Shown here: positions 7,329 to 20,393 of the stretch, in pieces | Numbering within the stretch: position 1 is the stretch's first letter | Layout: the number at the start of each line of letters is the position of its first letter | Origin: JBBECF01 sp040881945 | GTDB lineage: Bacteria > Pseudomonadota > Alphaproteobacteria > Dongiales > Dongiaceae | Length of the DNA stretch: 39,075 nt | Reading direction: 5' to 3' | Assembly: GCA_040881945.1 (NCBI GenBank) | Contig: JBBECF010000054.1 | Location: 1-39,075 of the forward strand | Program-made: the position numbers and the translations under genes | The notes under the pieces: model-generated | Databases searched by the model: none | The model's input: only the letters and a program-made list of their open reading frames with translations | Told to the model about the DNA's origin: nothing

Positions 7329-8108
7329 TTACGGCCGGACCGCCGTCGCGGCGGCGGCGCTGGCTGCGGCGCCCCGCCCCTGGCGCGCCCGGCCGAATTG
7401 CGCGGCGCGCAGGCGCGCCCCGACCAATTCGGCGCGCATGCGCAGCAACAGCACGGTGACGAAGTAGGCGGTGAAGGCCAACGCCATGAGCAGCAGCGGC
7501 ACCAGCATCGCCGGGTCGATCGCCGGGCCGTCCAGGCGGGCGACGCTGGTCGGCTGGTGCAGGGTGTTCCACCAATCGACCGAAAACTTGATGATCGGGA
7601 CGTTGACGAATCCGACCAGCGCCAGGATGGCGGCGGACCGCGCGCCGCGGGTCGGATCGTCGAAGGCGTTGGCGAGCGCCATGTGGCCGACATAGAGGAA
7701 GAACAGGATCAGCACCGAGGTCAGCCGGGCGTCCCACACCCACCAGGTGCCCCACATCGGCTTGCCCCACAGCGACCCGGTGACGAGCGCGATGAAGGTG
7801 AACCCGGCGCCCACCGGCGAAGCGGCGCGGGCCGCCACGTCGGCCAGCGGGTGCCGCCAGATCAGCGCGGTCGCGCTGGCCGCGGCGATGCAGGTGTAAA
7901 TGAACAACGCCATCCACGCCGCCGGCACGTGCACGTACATGATGCGCACGGTTTCGCCCTGCTGGTAATCGGGCGGCGCGACGAACAGGCCGAGATAGAG
8001 CCCCGCCGCCAGCAGCGCGAGCGTGGCGCCGGCGCTCCACGGCAGCGCGGCGGCGGCGGCGCGCATGAACCGGGTGGGGTTGGCGAATCCTTGCATGGCC
8101 GTCATCAT
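7329..8108 (-). CDS. ccmC: Heme ABC transporter permease / heme handling protein CcmC
   Basis: A 259-aa polytopic inner-membrane protein of the heme handling family. It contains the tryptophan-rich WWD motif as WGTWWVWDARLTS, preceded by GKPMWG, and the conserved MYVHVPAAWMA segment with its histidine. CcmC loads heme onto CcmE. The frame extends far upstream through ccmB, but homology begins near MQGFANPTRFM. ATGs at 8108, 8105 and 8096 are all possible and none has a clear ribosome site. The gene sits between ccmB and ccmD in the usual order. Confidence 0.9.
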   Translation of the reverse strand: MMTAMQGFANPTRFMRAAAAALPWSAGATLALLAAGLYLGLFVAPPDYQQGETVRIMYVHVPAAWMALFIYTCIAAASATALIWRHPLADVAARAASPVGAGFTFIALVTGSLWGKPMWGTWWVWDARLTSVLILFFLYVGHMALANAFDDPTRGARSAAILALVGFVNVPIIKFSVDWWNTLHQPTSVARLDGPAIDPAMLVPLLLMALAFTAYFVTVLLLRMRAELVGARLRAAQFGRARQGRGAAASAAAATAVRP

Positions 8109-8137
8109 AAGGAGCCGCCCCGCATCCTGCCAGTACG

Positions 8138-8803
8138 TCAATCGAGAGCTTGGCGCAGCGCGGCGGCGCTGGCCCAGGCGGCGAGCGGCAATGCGCCGAG
8201 CAGCAACCCGCCGAGGATCAGCAGATGCGGCCGCGGCGTCAGGCCGGCGGCGGCCGCATCGACCGCGGCGACGCCGAACACCAGCACCGGAACGTAGAGC
8301 GGCAGGATCAGCAGCGGCAGCAGCACGCCGCCGCGCCGCGCGCCAAGGGTCAGCGCCGCGCCGATGGCGCCGATCAGACTCAGGCTCGGCGTGCCGAGCA
8401 GCAGCGCCGGCACCAGCACCGGGATGGCGGCGGCGTCCATGCCGAGCAGGAGGGCGAGGAACGGCGCGGTCAGCATCAGCGGCAGGCCGGTGGTCAGCCA
8501 GTGGGCGGCGACCTTGGCGAGCACGACGAGCTCGAGCGGCAGCGGCGCCAGCGCCAGGAGGTCGAGGCTGCCGTCCTCGTGGTCGGCGAGGAACAGGCGC
8601 TCCAGCGACAGGAGCGCCGCCAGCAGGGCCATCACCCACAGGATGCCGGCGCCGATGCGGGCCAGGATGTAGGGTTCCGGCCCGACGCCGAACGGGAACA
8701 GCAGCACGGCAAGCGCGAAGAACACCACCACCAGCGCGGCGTCGGCGCCCTGGCGGAACGCCAACAGCAGATCGCGCTGGACGAGGCGCAGGAAAGCGGT
8801 CAC
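8138..8803 (-). CDS. ccmB: Heme exporter protein CcmB
   Basis: A 221-aa inner-membrane protein with six predicted hydrophobic segments. LVQRDLLLAFRQGADA at the N-terminus, LERLFLADHEDGSLDLL and GTPSLSLIGAIGAALTLG are CcmB landmarks. It forms the membrane part of the CcmAB ABC complex needed to release holo-CcmE. The start is the GTG at 8803, which overlaps the ccmA stop as GTGA and has GAGGCGAG upstream. The resulting length fits the family, while longer in-frame starts lie inside ccmA. Confidence 0.9.
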   Translation of the reverse strand: MTAFLRLVQRDLLLAFRQGADAALVVVFFALAVLLFPFGVGPEPYILARIGAGILWVMALLAALLSLERLFLADHEDGSLDLLALAPLPLELVVLAKVAAHWLTTGLPLMLTAPFLALLLGMDAAAIPVLVPALLLGTPSLSLIGAIGAALTLGARRGGVLLPLLILPLYVPVLVFGVAAVDAAAAGLTPRPHLLILGGLLLGALPLAAWASAAALRQALD

Positions 8804-9510
8804 GGCGCTCGCCTCGGCGAAGCCTCCCGCCCCGCCGGAGCCGGGGCGAGGTGGGCCGGCGCAGCCTGGGCCGGCCCTTCGGGCGGGAAGTCGGCGAGGG
8901 ACAGCGTCGCCGCCGCCGGCAGCCGGAACCCGGCATGGGCGGACAGCACGACGGCGCCGCCGCCCGCCCGATGCGCCGCCGCGGCGGCTTCGAACAGGCC
9001 GAGCGCCGTGTCGTCGAGCGCCGCCGCCGGCTCGTCGAGCAGCCACAGCGGGGCCGGCGCCGCGAGCAGCCGGGCGAGGGCCAGGCGCCGGCGCTGGCCC
9101 GCCGACAGCAACCGCGCCGGCAGCCGCGCCAGATGCGCGATGCCGAAGCCGGCGAGCGCGCGCGCCGGATCGACACGGTTGCCGTGAGCGGGCGCGCCGC
9201 GCAGCCCGGCCCAAAAATGCAGGTTCTCTTCGACGGACAGCGCCGCCTTGACCGCGTCCTGATGCCCGACATAGTGCAGCCGCCCGCGATGCGCCTCGGG
9301 ATCCTCACCGACGGCGACACCGTCCCAGGACAGCTCGCCGCCGGCCGGGCGCAGCAGCCCGGCCATGCAGCGCAGCAGGCTCGACTTGCCGCTGCCGTTG
9401 GGGCCGACGAGCACCAGCGCCTCGCCGGGGCGCAACGCGAAGCCGAGCCCGGCGAAGACCGGCCGCTCGCCGCGCACGCAATCCAGGTCGCGGCCGGCGA
9501 ACACGCTCAT
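8800..9510 (-). CDS. ccmA: Cytochrome c biogenesis heme-transporting ATPase CcmA
   Basis: A 236-aa ABC ATPase with Walker A GPNGSGKSSLLR, signature LLSAGQRRRLALARLL, Walker B LWLLDEPAAALDD, and the VLSAHAGFRLP segment typical of CcmA in place of a standard H-loop. It powers the CcmABCD complex in cytochrome c maturation. The ATG at 9510 is chosen because homology starts at MSVFAGRDLDC. Upstream in-frame starts would add an Arg/Pro-rich stretch without homology. An 18-bp tandem repeat abuts the start. It is first in the ccmABCD operon and divergent from acnA. Confidence 0.88.
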   Translation of the reverse strand: MSVFAGRDLDCVRGERPVFAGLGFALRPGEALVLVGPNGSGKSSLLRCMAGLLRPAGGELSWDGVAVGEDPEAHRGRLHYVGHQDAVKAALSVEENLHFWAGLRGAPAHGNRVDPARALAGFGIAHLARLPARLLSAGQRRRLALARLLAAPAPLWLLDEPAAALDDTALGLFEAAAAAHRAGGGAVVLSAHAGFRLPAAATLSLADFPPEGPAQAAPAHLAPAPAGREASPRRAP

Positions 9511-9951
9511 CGCACGGCGCAAGCGAGTCGCACGGCGCAAGCGAGGGGGATGGACGGACGGGCCACGCTGCACCTTTCCAAGAGGCATCTTCGCGCGTCG
9601 AGGAAAGCGCATGGGCCGGGAAAAGTCACGCCGCGTTCCTCGGGATGGGGGAGGAACGCGGCGTGCTAGGTTGCGGCAGCCCTCTGGGGGTCGGGTCCGA
9701 GGGCCGCCTTGTCCCAGCCTCATGGGGGGTCATGCGAGGCCGGCTGGGGAGCCCCTGACAGAGATGGGACATCTCCGTTGCGGTTGAATGTCGTGCGGCT
9801 CTGTGGCACGAATGCGCCGCGATGATGGCGAAAATGTGATTTCTCACCGCCGTCGTCGGGCGCCGGCGCCGCGGCTGTACGGCCGCCGGCCGGGCCGTTC
9901 GCCGCGATGCCGCCTGACGCCCGCCACCCGCGCAACGGGAGAGACGAAAAC
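9511..9951. other. Divergent ccmA-acnA intergenic region
   Basis: About 440 bp between two divergently transcribed operons. It holds a tandem repeat of an 18-bp unit CGCACGGCGCAAGCGAGT (9511-9528 and 9529-9546, differing only in the last base) directly before the ccmA start, and a perfect 15-bp inverted repeat at 9627-9665. No gene is convincing. Both promoters must lie here, but I could not assign -35/-10 boxes with confidence. Confidence 0.5.
9627..9665. repeat. Perfect 15-bp inverted repeat
   Basis: CACGCCGCGTTCCTC (9627-9641) and its exact complement (9651-9665) are separated by the 9-nt loop GGGATGGGG. It lies between the divergent ccmA and acnA genes. It could be a hairpin in the ccm leader transcript, a regulator site, or a repeat element. 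Confidence 0.6.
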
Positions 9952-12639
<2,688 letters not shown>

Positions 12640-12709
12640 GCGGACGGCGACCGTCTTGTCACCGGGTTGTGATTGGCGCCGGAGGGCCGAAAGCCGCTAG
12701 TGTCGGGCG

Positions 12710-13453
12710 ATGCGGCAAGTGTTGGCGGTCCTCTTGCTCGGTTGCGCGCTGCTCGCCGGCGGCGCGGCGGCCGACGAGTCCGCGCCGGTCGTGGTCGAGT
12801 TGTTCACGTCCCAGGGCTGCAGCTCCTGCCCGCTGGCCGACCGCCTGCTCGGCGAGCTGGCGCGGCGCCCCGACGTGCTCGCCCTGTCCTTCGCCGTCGA
12901 TTACTGGGATTACATCGGCTGGAAGGACCCGTTCGCCAGCCCCGCTCATACCGAGCGGCAGCGCGCCTATGGCCGCGCCCTCGGCCGGCGCGTCGTCTAT
13001 ACGCCGCAGATGGTGATCGACGGCGCCGACGACGCCGTCGGCTCGGCCCGCGCCGAGGTCGAAGCCCGCATCGCCGCGGCGGCGGCGCGCGGCGGCAAGC
13101 TCGCGCTCCGTTTCCTGCGCGATTCGACCGGCCGGCAACGGGTCGCCATCCCGGCGGCGGCGGCGAACACGCCGGCCGCCGCGTTCCCGGCGACCGTCTG
13201 GCTGGTGCTCTACGACCGCGAGCACGTCACCGAGGTCAGGCGCGGCGAGAACGCCGGCGCCACGCTCGTCAACCACAACGTCGTGCGCGAGCTGCGCCGG
13301 CTCGGGCAGTGGACCGGCGAGGCGATCGAACTGCCGCTCGACATCGCGCCCGGTGCCGCGGGCGACGGCTGCGCGGTGATCGTACAGGCCGGCCTGACCG
13401 GGCCGATCCTCGGCGCCGCCGCCATGCCGCTCGGGCCCGGCGACGGCTCCTGA
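12710..13453 (+). CDS. DUF1223 secreted protein, thioredoxin-like
   Basis: A 247-aa protein with an N-terminal signal peptide (MRQVLAVLLLGCALLAGGAA, cleavage near AAADE). The mature part begins with VVVELFTSQGCSSCPLADRL, a thioredoxin-like CxxC site followed by DYWDYIGWKDPFA, which are the signatures of DUF1223. The family is exported and of unknown function; a periplasmic redox role is an inference from the CSSC motif. It follows acnA by 70 bp in the same direction. A cysteine in the signal peptide (LLGCALLAGG) is not in a good lipobox, so I call it secreted and not lipidated. Confidence 0.8.
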   Translation: MRQVLAVLLLGCALLAGGAAADESAPVVVELFTSQGCSSCPLADRLLGELARRPDVLALSFAVDYWDYIGWKDPFASPAHTERQRAYGRALGRRVVYTPQMVIDGADDAVGSARAEVEARIAAAAARGGKLALRFLRDSTGRQRVAIPAAAANTPAAAFPATVWLVLYDREHVTEVRRGENAGATLVNHNVVRELRRLGQWTGEAIELPLDIAPGAAGDGCAVIVQAGLTGPILGAAAMPLGPGDGS

Positions 13454-13472
13454 CCGAACCTAGGCCCGCCGC

Positions 13473-15344
13473 TCAAGCGGCCAGCGTGCGGCGCATCAGG
13501 GCCGACAGCCGGCGCGCGAACGCCGCCGGGTCGGGCAGCGGCTCGCCGCCGACGATGCGCGCCTGGTCGAGCAGCAGCCAGGCCGCCTCGGCGACCTCGT
13601 CGGCCGTGCCGGTCGCGCCGACGCGGCCTGCCAGCCCGGCCACCAGCGGATGCGTCGGGTTGATCTCGAGCACGCGCTTGGCCACGGCATCGAGGTGGCG
13701 GTGCTGCTTCAGCATGCGCTCGAGATGGATGTCCATGTCGCCGTCGTCGGCGACCAGACAGACCGCGCTGTCGGTCAGCCGTTGCGAGGCGCGCACGTCC
13801 TTGACGGCGTCCTTGAGCGTCAGGCGAAAGAGCGCGATCAGGGCGTCCAGCCCGGCCGCCGGCGGCGTCGCCTTGGCCTCCGGCGTCGGCGCCGCGATCT
13901 TGTCGAGGTCGGCGCCGCCGCGCGTCACCGAGGCGAACGGCTTGCCCTGATGGGTTGCCACCGCCGCGACCCAGAATTCGTCCACCGGGTCGGTCAGCAG
14001 CAGCACCTCGACGCCGCGGGCGGCGAAGCCTTCGAGCTGCGGGCTCTTCGCCGCGGTTTCGACATCGTCGCCGGCGAGGTAGTAGATGCGTTCCTGCCCC
14101 GGCTTCATGCGGCCGACATAGTCGGCGAGCGCGACCGGCTTGTCGCCGGCGGTGGAGCGGAAGCGCGCGAGCGCCAGCAGCTCGTCGCGCCGCTCGGCGT
14201 CCTCGTACAGCCCTTCCTTCAGCACCGCCCCGAAATTCGCCCAGAACGCGGCATAGTCGTCGGGTGCGGCCTCGGCCTTCTTGCGCAGCGCGGCCAGCAC
14301 CCGCTTGGTCACCCCGGCACGGATCTTCGCCAGCACCGGGTTGTGCTGCAGCGTTTCGCGGCTGATGTTGAGCGGCAGGTCCTCGGAATCGATGACGCCG
14401 CGCAGGAACCGCAGATAGCCCGGCAACACCTCCGCGCAAGCGTCGGTGATGAACACGCGCCGGACATAAAGGCGCAGGCAGTTCTTGCGGTCCGGGTGGA
14501 ACAGGTCGAGCGGCCTGGCCGACGGCACGAACAACAGGGCGGTGTATTCGATCTTGCCCTCGGCGTGGAAATGCACGCGCATCCACGGATCGTCAAAGGC
14601 ATGCGCGACGTGGTGGTAGAATTCCTTGTACTGGTCCGCCGCGATCTCCGACTTCGGCCGCGTCCATAGGGCCGAGGCGGTGTTCAGCGTCTCCTCCTTG
14701 TCGTCCGCGGCCAGCACGATCGGCAGCGCGATGTGGTCGGAGTACTTGGCGACGATGCGGCGCAGCCGCTCGGGATCGAGGAATTCCTCCTCGCCCTTGC
14801 GCAACGTCAGGATGACGCGGGTGCCGCGGTCCGGCAGCTCGGCCGGCGCCACCGTGAACTCGCCCGCGCCGTCCGAGGCCCAGCGCCAGCCCTGCGCCTC
14901 GCCGGCCTTGCGGCTCAGCACCTCGACCCGCTCGGCGACCATGAAGGCGGAATAGAAACCGACCCCGAACTGGCCGATCAGCGCCATGTCCTTGGCGGCC
15001 TCGCCGCTGAGCTGGCGCAGGAAGGCGGCGGTGCCGGAGCGCGCGATCGTGCCGAGGTTCTCGACCAGGTCGTCGTGGTTCATGCCGATGCCGTTGTCGG
15101 CCACGGTGAGGCGGCGCGCCGTGCGGTCGATGCCGAGCGTGACGCGGAAGCGCGCGTCCTTGGCGGCCAGTTCCGGCCGGGTCAGGCAGAGGTAGCGCAG
15201 CCGGTCGCAGGCGTCGGAGGCGTTGGAGACGAGCTCGCGCAGGAAGATCGCCTTGTCGCTGTAGAGCGAGTGGGCGACGATCTCGAGCAGGCGGCTGACC
15301 TCCGCCTGGAAGCCGTGTCGCTCCGCGTCCGCTTCGGCCGTCAT
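13473..15344 (-). CDS. htpG: Molecular chaperone HtpG (Hsp90)
   Basis: A 623-aa cytosolic Hsp90. The N-terminal GHKL ATPase domain shows FLRELVSNASDACDRLRY (Asn41 binds Mg-ATP), DNGIGMNHDDL, GQFGVGFYSAF and GTRVILTLRKG. The middle domain contains LYVRRVFITD and INISRE-like NISRETLQHN with the catalytic-loop arginine. The C-terminal dimerisation domain ends without the eukaryotic MEEVD tail. It is convergent with the DUF1223 gene (19 bp between stops) and divergent from the helicase gene at 15464. No CIRCE-like element was found upstream. Confidence 0.95.
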   Translation of the reverse strand: MTAEADAERHGFQAEVSRLLEIVAHSLYSDKAIFLRELVSNASDACDRLRYLCLTRPELAAKDARFRVTLGIDRTARRLTVADNGIGMNHDDLVENLGTIARSGTAAFLRQLSGEAAKDMALIGQFGVGFYSAFMVAERVEVLSRKAGEAQGWRWASDGAGEFTVAPAELPDRGTRVILTLRKGEEEFLDPERLRRIVAKYSDHIALPIVLAADDKEETLNTASALWTRPKSEIAADQYKEFYHHVAHAFDDPWMRVHFHAEGKIEYTALLFVPSARPLDLFHPDRKNCLRLYVRRVFITDACAEVLPGYLRFLRGVIDSEDLPLNISRETLQHNPVLAKIRAGVTKRVLAALRKKAEAAPDDYAAFWANFGAVLKEGLYEDAERRDELLALARFRSTAGDKPVALADYVGRMKPGQERIYYLAGDDVETAAKSPQLEGFAARGVEVLLLTDPVDEFWVAAVATHQGKPFASVTRGGADLDKIAAPTPEAKATPPAAGLDALIALFRLTLKDAVKDVRASQRLTDSAVCLVADDGDMDIHLERMLKQHRHLDAVAKRVLEINPTHPLVAGLAGRVGATGTADEVAEAAWLLLDQARIVGGEPLPDPAAFARRLSALMRRTLAA

Positions 15345-15463
15345 CGCGCGCTCCTCCCCGGGCCATCGCGCCGCGCCGGGACACGAAATATGTGCGCTCG
15401 GCCGCGCCCCATCAAGGCCGACGCGGCTTGCAATCGCGGTGGCGAGACCCGATTCTCTTGGCC

Positions 15464-18042
<2,579 letters not shown>

Positions 18043-18046
<4 letters not shown>

Positions 18047-18453
18047 GCCGGCCCGGCGCGGCGGAAGACGGCGGCGACGCGCAGGAACCGGCCGCGCTGC
18101 GCCTCGACAAATGGCTGTGGTACGCGCGCTTCTGCAAGAGCCGCGCGCTGGCCAGCCGTCTGTGCGCCGCCGGGCGGGTGCGGCTCGGCGGCGCGCTCGT
18201 CCACAAGGCGCATCAGGCGGTGCGGCCGGGCGACGTGCTGACCTTCCCGCTCGGCCCGCATATTCGCGTCGTGCGCGTGCTGGCGCTCGGCGAGCGGCGC
18301 GGCCCGCCGGCCGAAGCGCGCGGCCTCTACGAGGATCTGGAGCCGCCGGGGCCGCGGCCGCCCCGGGCCCCGGCCGGCGGGCGCGAGCGCGGCGCCGGAC
18401 GCCCGACCAAGGCCGATCGGCGCGCCACGGATCGATTCCGGAACGACCGCTGA
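18043..18453 (+). CDS. hslR: S4-domain RNA-binding protein (HslR/Hsp15-like)
   Basis: A 136-aa protein with an N-terminal S4 domain: RLDKWLWYARFCKSRALASR, then GRVRLGG and VRPGDVLTF, the usual Hsp15 layout. Hsp15 binds 50S subunits carrying stalled nascent chains and helps rescue them. The C-terminus is a basic Pro/Arg/Gly-rich tail, as in other alphaproteobacterial members. The GTG start overlaps the helicase stop by four bases (GTGA), so translation is coupled. The neighbourhood helicase-S4-fdxA-carD links several RNA and stress functions. Confidence 0.85.
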
Positions 18454-18541
18454 GACCCGCCCGGCGGCGCGTGTCCCACGGCCGTTAACCCGCACTGCGC
18501 CAAGGGTTGCCTCGCCGCGCGCGGGCGTGATAGGCAAGGCG

Positions 18542-19009
18542 ATGATCGACCGGATCAAGGCGTTCCTGACGAAGCCGGCAACGGCCGGGCGGCACGGTGC
18601 CGACGAGCTGCAGGTCGCCGCCGCGGCCCTGCTTGTCGAGGCGGCGCGACTGGACGATCGGATCGACGCGGCGGAGCGCCGTACGATCGAGCGGCTGGTG
18701 CGCGAACGCTTCGGGCTGCGCCGCGAGGAGGCGGACGCGCTGATCGCCGAGGCCGAGTCCGAGGTCGCGCGATCGAGCCAGCTGTTCGCCTTCACCCGGG
18801 CGGTCAAGGACGGGTTCGACCACGACGAACGGGTCGCGCTGATCGAGATGTTGTGGGAGGTGGTCTATGCCGACGGCGCGCTGCATGATTACGAAGCCAG
18901 CCTGCTGCGTCGGGTGGCCGGCCTGATCCACGTGCCCGACCGCGAGAGCGGCGCCGCCCGCCAGCGCGTGCTGGCGCGGCGCCAGGCCGCCGGTCGGCAA
19001 GCGGTATGA
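18542..19009 (+). CDS. TerB-like (tellurite resistance B family) protein
   Basis: A 155-aa, mostly helical protein without signal peptide. The pattern AAALLVEAARLDDRIDAAERRTI followed, about 80 residues on, by ALIEMLWEVVYADGALHDYE is the duplicated acidic-helix repeat of TerB-like domains, which bind metal ions in some members. Its function is unknown. The ATG at 18542 is preferred because AAGG lies just upstream; a GTG at 18527 would add five residues. It sits between hslR and fdxA in the same direction. Confidence 0.75.
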   Translation: MIDRIKAFLTKPATAGRHGADELQVAAAALLVEAARLDDRIDAAERRTIERLVRERFGLRREEADALIAEAESEVARSSQLFAFTRAVKDGFDHDERVALIEMLWEVVYADGALHDYEASLLRRVAGLIHVPDRESGAARQRVLARRQAAGRQAV

Positions 19010-19047
19010 CGAGTGCGCGCGCTTTGGCCTGGTGAACGGAGACTCGG

Positions 19048-19383
19048 ATGACCTACGTCGTCGTCGAAGCCTGCATCAAATGCAAATACATGGACTGCGT
19101 GGAAGTCTGCCCGGTGGACTGTTTCTACGTCGGCGAGAACATGCTGGTCATCCACCCGGACGAGTGCATCGATTGCGGCGTGTGCGAGCCGGAGTGCCCG
19201 GTCGAGGCGATCCTGCCGGACACCGAGGCCGGGATGGAGCGGTGGGTGGAGATAAACCGGCAGTATGCCGAAACCTGGCCGAACATCACCCGCAAGGGCG
19301 AGCCGCCGCCCGACGCCGACGACTACAAGGACGCCAAGGACAAGTTCGAGAAGTATTTCAGCTCTAATCCGGGGAAACCCTAG
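19048..19383 (+). CDS. fdxA: Seven-iron ferredoxin FdxA
   Basis: A 111-aa ferredoxin of the alphaproteobacterial FdxA type. The cysteine pattern EACIKCKYMDCVEVCPVDC and then CIDCGVCEPECPVEA gives one [3Fe-4S] and one [4Fe-4S] site, and the roughly 50-residue acidic C-terminal extension (WPNITRKGEPPPDADD) is typical. It is a cytoplasmic low-potential electron carrier with unidentified partners. The ATG has a clear GGAG ribosome site. It is followed by a 400-bp non-coding stretch with repeat-like palindromes. Confidence 0.95.
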   Translation: MTYVVVEACIKCKYMDCVEVCPVDCFYVGENMLVIHPDECIDCGVCEPECPVEAILPDTEAGMERWVEINRQYAETWPNITRKGEPPPDADDYKDAKDKFEKYFSSNPGKP

Positions 19384-19427
19384 CCCTAACAGATTGCTAA
19401 AAAAGCGAACCGCTCATCCTCCCGCTT

Positions 19428-19489
19428 CGACAAGCCTGAGGCGCAAGGAGGCATTATTTCAATAGCTTGACCGCGCCTCCAGCTTGTCG
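19428..19489. repeat. Imperfect inverted repeat with CGACAAGC arms
   Basis: CGACAAGC-CT-GAGGCGC (19428-19444) pairs with GCGCCTC-CA-GCTTGTCG (19473-19489): 15 of 17 positions, with a 28-nt loop. The TTCGACAAGCCTGAG core resembles the element after carD, suggesting one dispersed family. It may act as the fdxA 3' end, although there is no T tract. Confidence 0.5.
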
Positions 19490-19549
19490 AGGGGCGACAT
19501 CGAACACGGTCGCGGGCGTTTCTCGGCTGCGCCGCCAGGCGCGTCCCGA

Positions 19550-19578
19550 TTGTAATCGACTGGATTCTCTGTTATATT
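19550..19578 (+). promoter_or_regulatory. Putative promoter of carD
   Basis: TTGTAA (19550-19555) and TATATT (19573-19578) separated by 17 bp, lying in a locally AT-rich stretch about 200 bp before the carD start. Confidence 0.45.
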
Positions 19579-19785
19579 GGGTTGGTCAGGCGTCCCGGCG
19601 GCGGATCGCCGCCGGCGGGCTTGAACCTCCGGGCCCGGGCGGCCCGGTTTCGGTAATCACGGGGAAACTGGGGAGCGCTGCGGCGGACGCGCGCGGTCGC
19701 GGTGCGGTGCGGTGCGGCTTCGATCGGCCCGGTTCGAGGCGATCGAGGGCGGCGTGGCGTGATTTGGCAGTGAGAGAACCAGGAA

Positions 19786-20292
19786 ATGCCGAAGGATCCG
19801 AAGGATATCGCGTATCGAAAGGGTGACTTTGTGGTCTATCCGACCCACGGCGTCGGCCGGGTCCTTGGCGTCGAGAACCAGGAGATCTCCGGCCACAAGC
19901 TGCAGGTCATCATCATTAACTTCGACAAGGACCGGATGACCCTGCGGGTGCCGGTATCGAAGGCCAAGAACGCGGGCTTGCGCCGGCTCAGCACGCGCAA
20001 GATCATGGACACCGCGCTCACCACGCTGAAGGGCCGTTCGCGGACCAAGCGCGCGATGTGGAGCCGCCGCGCCCAGGAGTACGAGGCCAAGATCAACTCC
20101 GGCGATCCGGTGTCGATCGCCGAAGTGGTGCGCGACCTGCACCGCAACGCCGACCAGCCCGATCAGTCCTACAGCGAGCGGCAGATCTACCAGGCGGCGC
20201 TCGATCGGTTGGTGCGCGAGCTCGCCGCCGTCGAAAGCATCGACGAGGAAGCGGCGACGCGGCGGCTGACGCAGGTGCTCAAGGCGGCGTAA
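19786..20292 (+). CDS. carD: CarD family transcriptional regulator
   Basis: A 168-aa protein. The N-terminal RNA polymerase-interacting domain begins with YRKGDFVVYPTHGVGRVLGVE and continues with RMTLRVPVSKAKNAGLRRLS. The C-terminal helical domain includes RTKRAMWSRRAQEYEAKINSGDP and LVRELAAVESIDEEAA. CarD/CdnL proteins bind the RNA polymerase beta subunit and stabilise open complexes, notably at rRNA promoters. The start has AGGA immediately upstream. It is followed by the paired hairpins at 20323-20390. Confidence 0.92.
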   Translation: MPKDPKDIAYRKGDFVVYPTHGVGRVLGVENQEISGHKLQVIIINFDKDRMTLRVPVSKAKNAGLRRLSTRKIMDTALTTLKGRSRTKRAMWSRRAQEYEAKINSGDPVSIAEVVRDLHRNADQPDQSYSERQIYQAALDRLVRELAAVESIDEEAATRRLTQVLKAA

Positions 20293-20322
20293 CGCCGCGT
20301 CGACGAAATTGTGCGCGTCGGA

Positions 20323-20390
20323 CCTCATCTTTCGACAAGCTCAAGATGAGGCCCGCATGCTAAGCCTGTCGAAGCATGCGGGCCTCATCT
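20323..20390. repeat. Two overlapping, mutually exclusive hairpins downstream of carD
   Basis: Hairpin 1 pairs CCTCATCTT (20323-20331) with AAGATGAGG (20343-20351). Hairpin 2 is a perfect 17-bp stem pairing 20344-20360 (AGATGAGGCCCGCATGC) with 20374-20390 around a 13-nt loop. The arm AGATGAGG is shared, so only one can form at a time. It contains TTCGACAAGCTC, akin to the repeat at 19428. There is no T tract. It lies 30 bp after the carD stop and 3 bp before the next start. Confidence 0.6.
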
Positions 20391-20393
20391 GAC

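Larger units (their letters stand above)
19384..19785. other. fdxA-carD intergenic region
   Basis: About 400 bp with no convincing gene. It contains an imperfect inverted repeat at 19428-19489 and a good carD promoter at 19550-19578. The roughly 200 bp between this promoter and the carD start would form a long GC-rich 5' leader, in which I see no recognised riboswitch. Confidence 0.6.

Noticed and set aside
20323..20390. Classical rho-independent terminator for carD
   Set aside because: The stem is strong but no T tract follows on the plus strand, so I report it as overlapping hairpins.
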